From assembly GCA_019693395.1 (NCBI GenBank), contig JAAMXP010001632.1:1-64000 (forward strand): a stretch of DNA of 64,000 nucleotides, read 5' to 3'. The notes under the pieces were generated by a model. That model saw only the letters and a program-made list of their open reading frames with translations. It ran no database searches and was not told where the DNA came from. The DNA comes from Ettlia oleoabundans. Lineage: Eukaryota; Chlorophyta; Chlorophyceae; Chlamydomonadales. The translations under genes and the position numbers were made by a program. Position 1 is the stretch's first letter. Every line of letters begins with the position of its first letter. Of the stretch, positions 23,928 to 36,648 are shown piece after piece.

Positions 23928-26900
23928 TCAAGTCCAGCCTTTGCTTCTCTTGTACTCCTCAAACGAGATGATGCGGGCACCCGGCGGCGGAGGTGCGGGA
24001 CGCCACGTTGGCCCCAGCAGCTTCTGCGGGCAGGAGAGGGACAGTCATTCCATCAGGGGCACTGGTTCCTATACGCGCAATTCATGTAGGAAGAAAGCTA
24101 TAGACAAAGAAGTGCAGCTTGCATGCAGGTCGTGCCGTGAGATTCAGTCTTGTGCCAGCGCAAGAAAGCAGCAAACACACTTAGCACGGAACAACAGGCT
24201 CCCAGGCTCACCCTAGCCATAGGTGGCAGGCGTGCTGGGCGCTCCAATATGGACAGGTCGAGGCTGCTCAAATCAACAATAGCATCCAAGTCCGGTCGTT
24301 TCTTCTGCTGCTGCTCTTGCTGCTGTGCCTCCTCGGTTTCCCCCCCCGCAGCGCCGTTGGTTGCGGCGGCCGTCTCCTGTGATGCTGGCTCTTCCTCTCC
24401 TGCGAAATAACCTCGCACATAACAAGCTATCAATTGCGATGCACTACACCAAGCCAAGACGATCTCGGGGAACAAGACCGTGAGCACCACGGCAACAGCC
24501 AACTTGAAATACACAATATGTAGGGCCAGTGTACACCCAACACCATGTGCACCTTGCTGCTGCCGCTTGGTGCTCCAATAGATCATCGGCCTCGTGGCGC
24601 GTCGACTACAACAGAGAAGAGGATAGGACGTCACCTACCAACTCAACTTGAAGCCGCAAACAATGTAGGCACACGGGATGCCAGGCAGTAGCTAGTCATT
24701 GCAGGGCCCACTGCACTGCTGTGCGACACTTGCAGCCATGACTGGCTCACCTGAAGGGGTCGAGTTGGGAGGTTCGTGCGTCCTGTGCTCCAGCTGCGGC
24801 CCCCACCTTGTTGGACACGTTGTCAAGCGCATTCTGCAGGCGGTGGGGAGGTGTATTAAGTACAGGAGGCAAGGTCATTGTTTGGCTGCCTGCTCTGGTG
24901 ACCTGTCAGGTGACCTGTCAGGCCCTCGTGATGTTACTCGCGCCATTTGCCGAACACTGTATCCACACATGGCTGATGTCCACCCTGAACAGCCAACCCG
25001 CCCTGGTAGACACTTACCTTGAAGTTCATATCAGCGTTGCGCTTGTTCAGGTCCGCCATGTTGTGCCCCCGCCGCTTCCCCTTGCTCTCCTCCATCGCCG
25101 CCTCAAGCTGGGCAATCTGCGCCTCCAGTCTGTAACAACAGGGAAGGGGCATGAACGGGTGCTTGGTGAGTTATCGCATGGCAGCAGAATACTACCATCA
25201 AGCAAAGCTCAATGGGTAACACAGCCAGTGAGGGCCAGCGTGCCAGCACAACTCACTCTGCCGCCTTCTCCTCCTCCCCATGCTCCCTTGCCCCAGACAG
25301 CTGCGCCTCCAGCCGTGCCTTCTCTAGCGCTGCAGACAGTACAGGCGGAGGTACAGAAGAAGACTAATGCAGCAGCTCAATGGGTGATTGTGGCTGGATT
25401 CCTCTCAGAGCTCTCCTCAGCCCATCTTATGAGCAACTCTCGGATGCGCGACAGTAGCGGGGACAAACTGCAGCAGAGCAGCAGCACGTACCAAGGTTGC
25501 GTGGGGCAATGCCCTTTGCCTTCTTGTCCTGCAGTACCCGCGCCACGTCTTCAGAGGTGTATGTGTAGCTGCAGGCGAAAGAGACCATGGATACATTTGT
25601 GAAAGACTAGGTGCAACTCGTAATGTTTTGCAATGATATCTGACTAAAGGTGACCAGAACAATGTATCCAGTGAACTGGTTGCATTGTCCACGTAGGACA
25701 TTGCTCCACTGTAAGCAACTGGTGTGGCTGGTGTGGTTTCTGGCTATGGCGGTGGCAATCAACCGGCACAGCGGGCAAAGAACAGTGGCAGCGCAGCAAT
25801 GCCTCACGTGTTTGCCTTCATCAGCCGCTCTAGTGTGTCCTTGACCGTGCGGCGGCTGACCTGCAGATACCACAAGAGGCAACCAGCAGCTCTCACGTGA
25901 GTTTTGCTAGGAGATTGAAGGCCAGGCCGCAAGTCTAGGAAGCTTGATTGGCCCATTGGACCGCAGCCCACCCACCTGAGGACGGTTTTGCTCCTTGAGT
26001 GTGCGTTGCCAGCTCTCAAACTCGTGCTCTGAGAACTGAGAGTTCGAAACCTGCAAAAAGAGGTATCAGCGGTATACTTGAGGTGCAGTTGTGGTTATTT
26101 GTGAGAGATGATGACAGCCACCAAGGGACTCATTGATGGCATGCGCACGTTCTGCAAGGATCCCAGTCAGCTGCCTGACTGCAACCCAAAATTGCTCAAC
26201 ATGGTAAAAAGGCGTCACTTGTATAACGATGCACACCACGCAACCCTCCGTGCCCACTCATCAGAGCTGCCAGGCAGGCATCACGCACCAACGACATTGG
26301 CATGCCACGCTGGCTGTTCCCGCGCTCCACCAGCAGCCATTTGTCGGTTTTACCCTTACCAAAAGGGTAAGGTGACCGCCACGGTTGCCCAGAATCCCTG
26401 CGCCCAACATAAGACAAGAGCACGGGATATTGGCACCAGGGTCCCCCAGCAACTCAGCACTTGGGAAAACGAAAAAAATAGTGCGCCGCAAAGCTCCAGA
26501 AAGCCTGAAGGCTGGCAGGTGATGCTCGCAGCTGCAGCTGTTGATATATGTGCCTATGCGTCCTTGGAAGAGGGCAGCGGTACACCCATACGGGCACCCA
26601 CCCACGCAACNNNNNNNNNNNNNNNNNNNNNNNNNNCCCACAACACACCCCCCAGACAAATCCATTGTAAACGTCACTGCCGATAGCTTACTTGTAGTAT
26701 CCAGGTGCGCGTGTCTCCACCGCCACCACCTGGCACAGCATGTAATGCTTTATGGGGAGACCGTCAGGGCCTGGCACCTCGCTCCTTACGATACGCACCT
26801 GCAGAGCCCAGTCAGCGACGCTTGCTTCAAATATTCAGTAAGGGTTGTCAACAGTATATGGCAGATCACAGCCAACAGCGCTGCCATATATTGCCCCCGC

Positions 26901-29330
26901 CCGGCAAACAGGCAGACTTGCTATATGCCTGCCGTGCTATGTCCTGCCATGCGAATTGCCAACACCAATGCAGCACACACCCTGCCTCACCATGCATCCT
27001 GGCAGCGTGTCTTCAAAGAAGGGTTCGTTCACCCAATCTTCAAGCTTGTGCCGCCGCACTGCAGGTTGCAACGGCAGGCAGGGTGCAATTGGGATGATGA
27101 CAATGGGATGGGGAGCAATGCAAACAACATGCCGAGCATAGCTATCCTCAAGGATAGCACAGCGAAAACAATTGAGACAAGGTGGTTGATCGAATGGGTT
27201 GAAGACGGCAGCAGGCAGGCAGGCAGGCAGGCACGGGCTTACCTTGAATCTTCTTTACATCCTCGAGTGGTGCTTCATCCTCCTCGTCCTCACCATCCTG
27301 AAAACAACACAAATTGGCAGGTAGTGGACAACAGACAGGCACTTGAGCAACATTTGGCATGGCAAAGATCACGCCATGGCCACACTTGTTGCATTAGCAC
27401 AACAACCGCTCTTCTAATAACTGAAATGGGTTACCCAGCCTGCGCAGGCGGGCCAGCAGAAATACTCGAGGTAGGCAGGGCAGGCGTGAGGGATAGGAGG
27501 CAAATAGCCCCCCAACCCAAGGTAACCTGCATGCCCCGCCGACCATACAGGCCCACGTCTCGCCTATCCTCCTCTGACAGTTCTCCTTCTGCACAATACG
27601 CAGGCTGACATGCAAGGTGATCGCAGGATGTCGACAAGTGGAAAACCATGGCTGGTGCATCAATCACCCACCCAGGCCTCTAAGTCCCTATCCAGCTCAC
27701 AAAGGAACTCTGAAAGCAACAAGGTGCGATCTGAGGTAGCCACCAACGAAATGTTCAGCCAGCCAGCTAGCCCAGGATCACACCTGATGCCAGCGCTCCG
27801 TCCTCTGAATCCTCCTGATCCGCATGACGCCTCCCCGAGCCACGGCCCCGACCCTCCTCCTCTTCGTCTTCGAGCTCTTCAGACTCTTCACGCTTGCGCG
27901 CACTGCAGACAAGGCAAATGTCAGGGCAGGCATGGAGCAAAACATCAACTGATGCATCAAGGCTGGTGGGAAAGCACTCAAAAGTGATTGTGGTCCAGTC
28001 ACGAGTCAACCATTACACCCTAGCAGCGTGCATGGCACCATCTACTCCAGCTCCATCAGCTAAAACAGATCTGCCATACCCAAATACACAATCGCCAGCG
28101 GTGCCAAACACAGCCACCTGCTCACCGCTCCTCTGCCCCCCGCGCCTTGCGCTCCCTTGCTGCCTTCAACTCCTCCATTGCCGACTTCTTGGCTGCCTCC
28201 TCCCGCTCCTCCCGCCCCGACTTGGCGCGCCCCACACGCTTGGCAGCCTTGGCGCCTGCCTGCTCAGCCTTGGCATCATTCTGCATGGCATGCAGGCACA
28301 GAAGCTAAGCGGGGTAGCCACCAGACTCAGGGCCCAACCACTTTGAGGAGGAGGATTTATGGCGACAGAATACAGCTACTTACAAACCCAGCTGCGTCTG
28401 CACACACGTCTCATGTGAACACTTTCAATGACCTTGGCATTTCACCAATGGCCGCACCTTTGCCAGCAGCTTCTGGCGCTGCATCTCCTGGTTGCGTTTC
28501 TCAGCACGGGTGGCCAGCTCCAACTCACGCTGCAGCTCAGTCATTGCCGCCAGCCTGTAGTTACAGAGCAGGACAAAAAAGCTCACACGTGTCAGTGGCA
28601 AGAGCATGGATCAACATGGCCTATTGATCAGAAACCAACAGATTGTGCAGGGGCCCAGTTGCACGATTCGCCGAGCGGGAGTCGAACAGGGTCCATATGT
28701 CCCGCTCCCATGACTACTCAACCTCAAGCAGCCTCCAACTCTAAATTACGGCTTGCACCTAGGCTCACCTCTTGCGATCCTCCTCATCTTGAATCAAATC
28801 ATCTTCATCTATCTCCAGCCAATCCTCCTCGTCTGATGAATCCTCCTCGTCCTCTGCAGCTGCCTCCTCGGACGATCCAGCAGCGGCACCCCGCCCCCTT
28901 GCCTGCCGCTTCTTGGCCGGCTTAGAAGCGCTGCCACTGCGGCCGCGCTTCTTGCTGCGTGCACGAAACGGGGCAAGGGGTTTAGGACTAGTGTGAGGCG
29001 CAGCATTGGCCAGTCAGCAGATGACAGAGGCGGCGGCAGGTGGCGGCAGAAGGCAGAGGTGAGAGGTCGCATCTTTGCTGTTGCCAATGGGCAGGCGCTG
29101 GTTGTAAGACTATCCGTGCAATTTGTGCTTATGCCAAAGCTTCGGAGAGGGCAGGAAACGTGCCTGGTTGCCCGCATTTCCTCCAAGTCGCTCTCATCGT
29201 CCAGCGACACATCCTCACTAGACACTCCTTCCTCCTCTGATTCACTGAGCGCCTTGCGGGCTCGCTTCCTGGCGTTGTTCCTCGCCCCCGCTGCCGCTAC
29301 CAGCTCAGAGTCCAGGCTGCTCTCCGACAT
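23928..29330 (-). CDS. RTF1: RTF1 / VIP5, Paf1-complex subunit with Plus3 domain
   Basis: Nuclear transcription-elongation factor; the Plus3 domain binds the phosphorylated SPT5 tail and the protein promotes H2B ubiquitylation and H3K4 methylation. The N-terminus is acidic and Ser-rich (MSESSLDSELVAAAGARNNA, then EEDWLEIDEDDLIQDEEDRK), followed by charged coiled coils (LQRELELATRAEKRNQEMQR). The Plus3 domain spans several exons: HKLEDWVNEPFFEDTLPGCM, HYMLCQVVAVETRTPGYYK, KWLLVERG, SQFSEHEFESWQRTLKEQN and RRTVKDTLERLMKA. Afterwards come the helix GHNMADLNKRNADMNFKV, a DPFSRR motif and the C-terminal end GARIISFEEYKRSKGWT. At least twelve exons. The 26-base run of N at 26611 appears to fall in an intron inside the Plus3 region. 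The ATG at 29330 was chosen because longer frames have no ATG. Confidence 0.93.
26611..26636. other. Assembly gap (26 N)
   Basis: Run of N in the middle of RTF1, flanked by CCACCC-rich sequence. By position it is intronic; the true length may differ from 26. Confidence 0.95.
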
Positions 29331-29707
29331 CCTGATCACTGCCACACAAACAGCACATCAAGCTACCTCATGATTTATGAAGGTCATGCTGCGGTGACCC
29401 AGCATGTCCCACTCGTCCCTTCACGGCACCTGCAGTGCTTGGGCAGCCTTGGCATTAGCTTTACATGGGCGTGCAGCACACCGGGCGCCACGGGGAAGAG
29501 CCAGCGCCGAACAGATCGAGGCACACTCTGAGCAGTCTCTGACCAGGAACCGTAGCCCTGCAACATCACGGCATCGCCACTAGCCCTCTGCAGTCCCGGC
29601 GATCCGCTCCGACAGCAGCAGGAGGCGGGCCTGCTCGGACCGCCAACGCTGCGGCCGCAGCGGCAGCCTCCTGGCCACTGCTGCCTCAGCTCTAGGACGG
29701 AACTAGG
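29331..29707. promoter_or_regulatory. Divergent intergenic region, likely shared promoter
   Basis: 377 bp between the RTF1 start (-) and the alpha/beta hydrolase start (+). No TATA box was recognised. Confidence 0.35.
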
Positions 29708-32700
29708 ATGAACCTCGCGGGTCTGTGGGATCAACTTGTAGATGCTGTCTGCCGGCCGCCACGCGATGACAGCTACAGTGAGGCAGACCTTGTAGGCGGG
29801 AGGCGCGCCGCCTTCAGGTACTGGGCGGGTGAAGGCTTGGGTGGCGCCGGCTGGCCGCTTTGCTGCTCTTCATTGTTGCTGCCATTCATGAGTAGGCAGC
29901 ATTGCATCATCTTTGTGTACATCTTGCGAGCAATCTTTTCATGGCAGCGTGGTTGTCTTGCATATCGACAAGTGGCTCAGTTCACGTGCTGACTGGGCAA
30001 CCTTGCATGCTGCTGCCATTGTGGGTGCCTTGTGCTTGCAGGCTGTATGATCGGCGCTACTACCGGCAAGATGTGACGCTGGTGCGTTACTGTCGGTATC
30101 TGAAATCTGGGCAGGGGCCTTGGCATTGCACCCTCCTGGCTAGCAATATGTTGGTGGGTGCTGAGTTGGTGGGTGCTCCTTCCCTGGCTGCAGGAGAACA
30201 AGCGTGGGCAGAAGCTTCAAGGCAGCCACTACCGCCCATGCGTGATTACCTCCGCTGATGGCCGCCTCCCCTGCGTCATCTACTGTCATTGTGAGCTCCT
30301 GCTGTTGCTGCCCAGCTGCTGCCTAACTTTCGGCTCATCTGTCTCTTTCCTCCCCACCAACCGATAATAGTCAGATGGGTGCCAGTTTTTGCCAGTTTCA
30401 ACCACCGGTGTCATAGGCCCTCTTTCACGCAGCTTGTCTGCCTTTACCGCCGCTTGCGCAGGCAACAGCGGCAGCCGGCGTGACGCTGAAGAGATGCTGT
30501 TCCACCTGCTGCCCAAGGGCATCACTGTGTTTGCCTTTGACTTTGCGGTGGGTGCCCAGGCTGGGTGGGCTTGTTTGCTAGGACGTGTTCATGTACTCCG
30601 CTTGCTGGTTGGACGGCTGCTGGGGGAGCTGAGTTGATCGAGGCAGAAATGCCATATGGGCAGTAAGCCGGATGGCATTGGGTGAGCTTGCATCCCCGTT
30701 CCTGCACCCAGCGTACACCTTTTTGAGCTCATTACAGATGCATCCACAGCTGTGTTTCTTTGTGGGTGTTGTGTTGTACCGCAGGGCTCTGGGCTGTCAG
30801 AGGGGACCTACGTCACCTTAGGGGCCATGGAGGTGGATGACCTGGCGGCAGTGGTGCACTACCTGCGGGACGAAGGTACTGCAGCACAGCCATTCTTGTT
30901 GCAGCATATTGTGTTGATATGTACTCACCGCCTGCAACAGCTCGACAATACCATACTTTCAGTTTGCCTTTTACTGCCACCTGCCTTTCCTGTCACACAT
31001 TTCTGCCCCACCTTGCACTGCACTGCAGGCAGCACCAGCACGATAGGGCTGTGGGGCCGCTCCATGGGGGCTGTCACAGCACTGCTGTATAGCCAGCAAG
31101 ACCCTTCAATAGCCGGCATGGTAAGTGGGTGGGTAGGGGCAGAAGGGCGGCCAACCTGCGTAGCTGAAACCCAAGTTTTAGCAGAGTGGATCAACTGAAC
31201 ATTGAAGTGGAAGTTGATTGCAGAGTCAGGCATGTCTCCGGGCACCAACCCCTCCTAATTACTGCTTGCTGCTGCAACGTGTGTCCCAACTTGTTGCCAT
31301 TGCTGCAGGTTCTGGACAGCCCATTTTCCAGGCTGGTTGACTTGATGATGGAGCTGGGCACCGAGCAGCAGCTGCGCATACCAAAACCCCTGCTCAAGGT
31401 GGATGGCTGGCTTGGTTGCTGATGCGCTGATGCTGCAATCGGTGCATTGCTGTAGTCTGTTGTCCTCCTGAGCTATTGCTGGCTTGGGATTGCGAATGAA
31501 AACACAGATAAGTTGTGTGGCAGTTGCTAGTGCCCAGCAGTTTACTGAGCTAAACCGTGATGCTCCGCTTGCACTTCTGCACCTACTCGTGGTCTGCCTT
31601 TCCACTCCCCTCTGACAGATGGCACTGGCGATGCTGAAGCGTAGCGTGCGTAAGCGGGCTGCCTTCTCTGTGGACGCGGTAGCGCCTTTGGACTGCGTTG
31701 GTGGTTCCTTCATACCTGCACTCTTCGGTGAGGTGTCGTTGCCTGAGCCCGGGTTCCCCTGCCTTGTAGTGTGAAAGAAACATAAGCCTACACTAACATG
31801 CCGTTGTCGCTGGCGAACCCATAACGTACATGTCGCTCCCTGCTGCTTGTACCAACACAGGTCATGCCAAGGACGATAGCTTTGTGAACAAGCACCACAG
31901 CGAGCGACTGGTCCAGGTGGGTCTTGTGACAAGTGGTGGAATGAGTGGTTTGTGTTGCACAAACACATTCTGGCACGATCTGTTTATGCGTTGCAATTAA
32001 TGCTGGCCATTGATGGCCGGTTTAGTGGTGCTGCAACGCTGCGGCACAAGGGTGAAAGTTTCCAAGAGTTGGGGACTGTCACAGCACGCACACTGTGTGC
32101 CTCCACCCCTGCAGGCGTATGCGGGGGACAAGAACTTCATTAGCTTTGAAGGCGACCACAACAGCGGTGAGTGGCGCAAAGCCGGCCATGGCAGCAGTAG
32201 GACCCTCGGCTTTTATTTTATGCTTGGCCAGTCCTAAGCTATTGGGGGGAGGCGTGCTTGGTCAACCACGCATGTAGCCCGCACCTACTGCAGCCGCTGT
32301 GTGGTCTGTTAAGTTCCACCCTCCCACCCTGCCCCCATGCTGCAGTGCGGCCAGACTTTTTCTATGATTCGGCCTTGATCTTCCTCATACAGGTCTGGCA
32401 GCGCGGTCTCTCTAGCTGTTGCTTCTGGCCTTTGCTCCTCCGCCATTTCCAATGTTCTAGCAGCCAGAACACCCTAATTTCCACCCACAGCCCTTCCCAC
32501 AAACACGACCAGCACCACCCACCTGCAGGCTTTGCGGGTGGAGGAGCTGGTGGGACCAGCACTGGACCTGCAGGCACTGCCTGAGGAGGCTCTGCCGCAC
32601 CTGTGAGTCGCTGATGCATGATGGCCATGCTGACTGCGCTGCTTGCTGCCACTGTCTTGTCTCTTGCCGCCACCCGCATGTTGCGTTCCTTAGTTGCTTT

Positions 32701-34061
32701 CTTTCACCCCCCAGGTCGTGGCAGCCAGCACTTGCTTGCCATGCATTCCAAAATCTCACCAGTCCCATCTGTACCCCGCTCTGGTATCCGCTCGCAGGCG
32801 CGCCCCGCAGAACAGCATTTACGTGACATCATCCAGGAGCCTTTCGAAAGCTCTGGAGGATGAAGAGGTGGCAGATGCAGCGGGCAGTGACGGGGCAACC
32901 CCAGGGGGCTCCTCTCCAGGCAGCCCCACCTCGCCAAGCAGCCGGGCGGCACGTTTGTTCAGCCCGCCATGGAGTGTGCAGAACATGAGGAGGCGGTCTG
33001 GGCGCCGCTCCTCAGAGCACCTGGCTGCCACCCTGCCCTCGCAGCAGCAGCAGCAGGAGCAGGGTGAGCGTGAGGGTCAGCAAGGGACCCCGCAGGGAGC
33101 AGGTAAAGCTGGGGAGCAGGTGGATGTCAATGGGCTGGCTGCGGGCATGGCGACTTTTGCTCTAAGTGAGGAGGAGGCGCTTCAATTGGCGCTTGAGGCT
33201 AGCCTGTTGGACGCCCAGCAGCAGCAGCAAGGCCAGGGGCTGCAGACTCAGCAGGGAGACGCGACATGCGGCAATAAGCAAGCAGCAGCAGGTTACAGCC
33301 ACGCCATGTGGCCTCTAGAACAGGGCCTCCAGCACATCCAGCAGCCAGCAGCAGAGGGCGATGTGCACTCCCTATCCTTCGCCAGCAGTGGACGCGACGG
33401 AGGAGAGTGCGACCCTCCGCACAGTGGCAGCAGCGCTGCGGAGGCACCCCACAGCGTGTAAGTGTGTGGCTGGCTTAGGGTGTGCTTCTTTGCACGAGCA
33501 TGCATTCACTTGCTTGCGAACTTTCGCACCCAGCAATGTGGCGCTGGCCCATTTGTTTGCCCTGCTGGACTACCTTCCGCACAGCCCTTCTGACTCGTCG
33601 CTCTATTTCACCTCCACCCCCAACGTTGCCGTGGCTGCAGGGATGAGGAGCAGGCGATGCTGGCAGCAGCCATAGCAGCCTCGCTGGCGCCACAGCAGCA
33701 GCCCGTAGCCTCCGCAGCTGAAGCAACACACGGCGCTGCTGCGCCGTTCGCTAACCCAGAGGGATCAGCGACGGGTCAAGGTGGCGGCAGTGAGGCAACA
33801 GAGCTTTCTTACTATTACGGGAGCACCAAGCCGAAGAATGGTGCTGAAGCGGTGGGACACCAGCAGCAGGAAGAGGAGGGCCGGGAGCAGGTGGTGTCTG
33901 CCGAGCGGGCAACGGGGCCCGCAGCTCAGACAGCGGCGGAAGCCCATGCAACAAGCGAGGCAGCTGTGGTGCGGGCGCCATCGTTGCAGCTCAAGCATGC
34001 GCTAAGTGATGCGGCAGAAGCGCTGGCAGAGACAGGTGGTAGCAAACCTGGCGGCAAGTAG
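29708..34061 (+). CDS. Alpha/beta hydrolase with UIM-like C-terminal motifs
   Basis: Serine hydrolase of the alpha/beta fold, matching a plant family of cytosolic hydrolases of unknown substrate. Start MNLAGLWDQLVDAVCRPPRD resembles the family N-terminus. Core landmarks: VITSADGRLPCVIYCH; FAFDFAGSGLSEGTYVTLG; nucleophile elbow LWGRSMGAVTALLYS (Ser of GRSMG); IAGMVLDSPFSRLVDLMMEL; Asp in HAKDDSFV; and His in FEGDHNS. About fourteen exons with GT-AG junctions. Beyond the fold lies a tail of about 350 residues, Gln/Ser/Ala-rich, with two helices, EEEALQLALEASL (near 33168) and DEEQAMLAAAIAASL (near 33645), that fit the ubiquitin-interacting motif (acidic cluster, then Ala and Ser at fixed spacing). 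Ubiquitin binding is inference; hydrolase identity is firm. Confidence 0.88.
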
Positions 34062-34321
34062 GGAGGAAGGTCCGGCTTGAATGTGGGAAAGAATTCTGCA
34101 TGTGGCCCCTTTGCATATGGGCAAAGGCAGCGGTCTGCGTGCCATGCTTTCCGATGTGTAACTTGCGGTGCCAGAACAGTCGTGTTGGTTATAGCCTCGG
34201 CATAACTGGTAGCAGGTGGCAGGCATTTTTGCTGCGTTGCGGCTGCTAAAGGCAAGGAAAACACCAATAGCAGTGAAGAAACGAATAGAGTCATGGTATA
34301 AGCAGCAAGCTTATTCAGCGT
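34062..34321. other. Convergent 3' region with possible algal poly(A) signal
   Basis: 260 bp between two stops. A TGTAA pentamer, the usual green-algal polyadenylation signal, occurs at 34157-34161 on the plus strand, about 100 bp after the hydrolase stop. Confidence 0.35.
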
Positions 34322-34950
34322 TTAGTCGCTGCCGCTACTTGAGTCGCTGCCACTGCTGCCGCTGCTGCTGTGCCTGCTCCGCTTCTCCTTCTTGTGCTTA
34401 CTCTTCTTATCCTTCTTGCTGCGCTTGTCCTTCTTCCCCTTCTTGTCCTTCTTGTGCTTCTTCCGTTTCTCCCGCTTGGCCTGGCAGACAGGGGTGGGCA
34501 GGTGGCATGCAGGTTGTTTGCCGCACAAGAAAGAGCAGCAGGCGGTGCATGCAAGGGAACACATCAGCAAGTATGCAAACCCACCACGCATCATGAATCC
34601 AAACACACCCATCACATTACAATGTCTCGCACCTTTGCTGCTGCCTCCAAAATTGCCAGAGCCTGTGCCGTTGATGTCACTTGCATTCCGCCATCGCCAT
34701 CCCCGCCTCCGCCGCCAGGCTGCCCTGCCGCAGGCGGCCCACCACCACTGCCTGGCGCTGTGCCGCCTCCACCTGTCATCCAGGCTGGTAGCACCGCACC
34801 GCTTCCACGTCCTCTGCATGAAACAGTGGCAAGACGGCGAACACGAGGGCTTGGTGAGAAGGCCGGTGCTGCTGCGTCTGCCGCGCCCGCTGGCGACACA
34901 GCATCGGCGATTCCACAACAAGTTTGCAATAATTCACACACACAAACCAT
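34322..34950 (-). CDS. Small Lys-rich, probably nuclear protein with LPAWMT motif
   Basis: Two exons, 34950-34633 and 34480-34322, join in phase to give 158 residues. The middle holds GRGSGAVLPAWMTGGG followed by a Pro/Gly-rich stretch and a short helix (TSTAQALAILEAAAK). The second exon is almost wholly Lys/Arg/Asp repeats (KREKRKKHKKDKKGKKDKRS) and ends in a Ser/Asp tail, as in many splicing-associated or nucleolar proteins. The Gly/Arg plus LP-WMT combination suggests an RNA-processing factor, but the family is not certain. The ATG at 34950 was chosen; an alternative is an upstream exon spliced at the AG just before GGACGTGG. Its start lies 45 bp from that of the oxygenase gene. Confidence 0.6.
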
Positions 34951-34995
34951 GCACCTCTAAACCGTAGAACTGTTAGAGCCGTGCATGTGGGCAGC
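34951..34995. promoter_or_regulatory. 45-bp gap between divergent start codons
   Basis: The start codons of the Lys-rich gene (-) and the 2OG oxygenase (+) are 45 bp apart. The two 5' leaders, or one of the two promoters, must overlap the neighbouring transcript. Confidence 0.4.
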
Positions 34996-36565
34996 ATGCA
35001 GCGACCCGGCAAGAAGAGGCGCAGCGCAGCGGACAGCGGGGTATCCAGGGCGTTGGACTGGCTGGGATCGTATCCAAAAGTTAACAAATGGATGTCGCGA
35101 TATGACGTTTTGCGCTTGCTCGATCAGAATGGCGGGCTTGTGATGGTGCCCAACTTTCTGCCAGACTTTGTTGCGGAGGGCGCGTTGCGCATATTAGAAA
35201 GGGTTCCGTCAAGCCGCTGGAACGCCACAGCAGCCGATGAGGACTACACGGTGGGTCCAGTGGGAGCGGGCAGGCAGCGAGGGAGTGGCGGCAGTCTTTG
35301 GCAGCAAGGGTCTGGTTGTTATGGGTAAAGGTGATGGTTCACCTGCAAGCCCAAGAACGCTCGCTGCGATTGCCTCGCCCTCCATGCAGCACAACAACAT
35401 TGCACACCGCTTCTGGAGCATCAAAGCGGGTGCTCCTGCTGCTGGCAGCAGCGGTAAGGGCAGCGGGCGGGAGGAGTGGAACGAGGCTCTTGAGGCCCTG
35501 CTCCGCGCCTTCTCCCTGCTGCTGCCGGATCAGTTCAACGCCTTCAGCGCGGCACGGTACGAACGTGGCCACCATATCGCACCACATGATGACCGGGCAT
35601 ACACGCCCGTCATGCTGGACTCAGGTGGGTGCGTTGGTGGTAAGAACAGATCCATCTGTGCCTTTGGGCCAGCATACAACAGCATGTGGTGAACTGCAAC
35701 GTTGCACCACTGTATACTTGCAGGGGCCATTGTTACTAATGGTCCCTCGTATTAGACCGCCTAGACCTGCAGTGCCCCATACAGAGTGGTGAAGTTTTAG
35801 CGCGCACCCTCTTTTATTGCACTAGGGAGGTGGCCAGGCACCCAGCCACTGCCCCTACCCTGCCTGCTGCTGCTTACAGGCGAGGTGGTCAGCTGCTCAC
35901 GTGATGTGGCCTGCATCTACTACCTCACCAAGGACTGGGAGGAAAGCATGGGGGGAGCCCTGGTGGATTTGGAGGCTAGCCCAGATGGAACACAGCCAGC
36001 AGCACCCACAGCCACAGCAGAAGTGGCAGCACCAGCAGCAGCACAGAACGGTGCAGCAGCAGCAGCAGCGTGTCAACCCAGCGACCATGGCGGCAACAAT
36101 AGCAAGGACCTGGCTGGCACCGTGCAGCAAGAGCAGCCAAAAGGGCGGGTTTATGTGCCGCAGTTTAACTCCGCGGTACTGTTTCGTGTGCCGCGGTACC
36201 ACACTGTCACGCCCCTCACAACTGACCGACCGCGGTACAGCGTGTTTGGCTGGTTTCTGCAGCCCGGACAGCTTTATGAGCTGTACATTGGAGGTGACAT
36301 AGATGGAGGCCAGCAGGCACGAGCGCCGTCTCAGGAGCAACCAGCGCCGCTGCCCTTGGAAGCTGGGCAGGAACAGGATGCTAAGGGACGCATTTGGCGC
36401 CAGAAAAAGGCTCGCAAGCCTGAGGTTAAGCAGGAGGAGCAGCTGCAGGAAGGGTTGGAGCCTGAGGAGGCGGTATTGCGCTGCAAGCTGGCGCAGCGGC
36501 TACTGGCACAAGCGAGTGGCAAGCAGCAGCGGCAAGAAAAGCGGCAGGCGCAACCTGGGGTTTAG
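34996..36565 (+). CDS. 2-oxoglutarate/Fe(II)-dependent oxygenase, prolyl-hydroxylase-like
   Basis: Three exons (34996-35250, 35390-35624, 35880-36565) join in phase to give 391 residues. The N-terminus MQRPGKKRRSA looks like a nuclear localisation signal. The double-stranded beta-helix fold shows the iron-binding H-x-D in ARYERGHHIAPHDDRAY, the distal His in VPRYHTVTPL and the 2-oxoglutarate-binding Arg in DRPRYSVFGWFLQ. Between the strand CIYYLTKDWEESMGGALVDL and VPQFNSAVLFRVPRYH lies an Ala/Gln-rich insertion of about 60 residues. The tail is Lys/Glu/Gln-rich. The family hydroxylates proteins or modifies nucleic acids; the substrate is not evident. The stop is 83 bp from the stop of the convergent S1 gene. 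Confidence 0.85.
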
Positions 36566-36648
36566 CCCCGCTTTGGCACCTTGAATGCCCTTAAATAAGA
36601 AGCCCACATCTTCTTTGGTTGGCACTAAGCCTCTTTACCCGCACTGCC

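Noticed and set aside
28650..28710. tRNA T-arm-like string (GGGAGTCGAAC) in an RTF1 intron
   Set aside because: The flanking bases do not pair to form a T stem or an acceptor stem, so it is not a tRNA.
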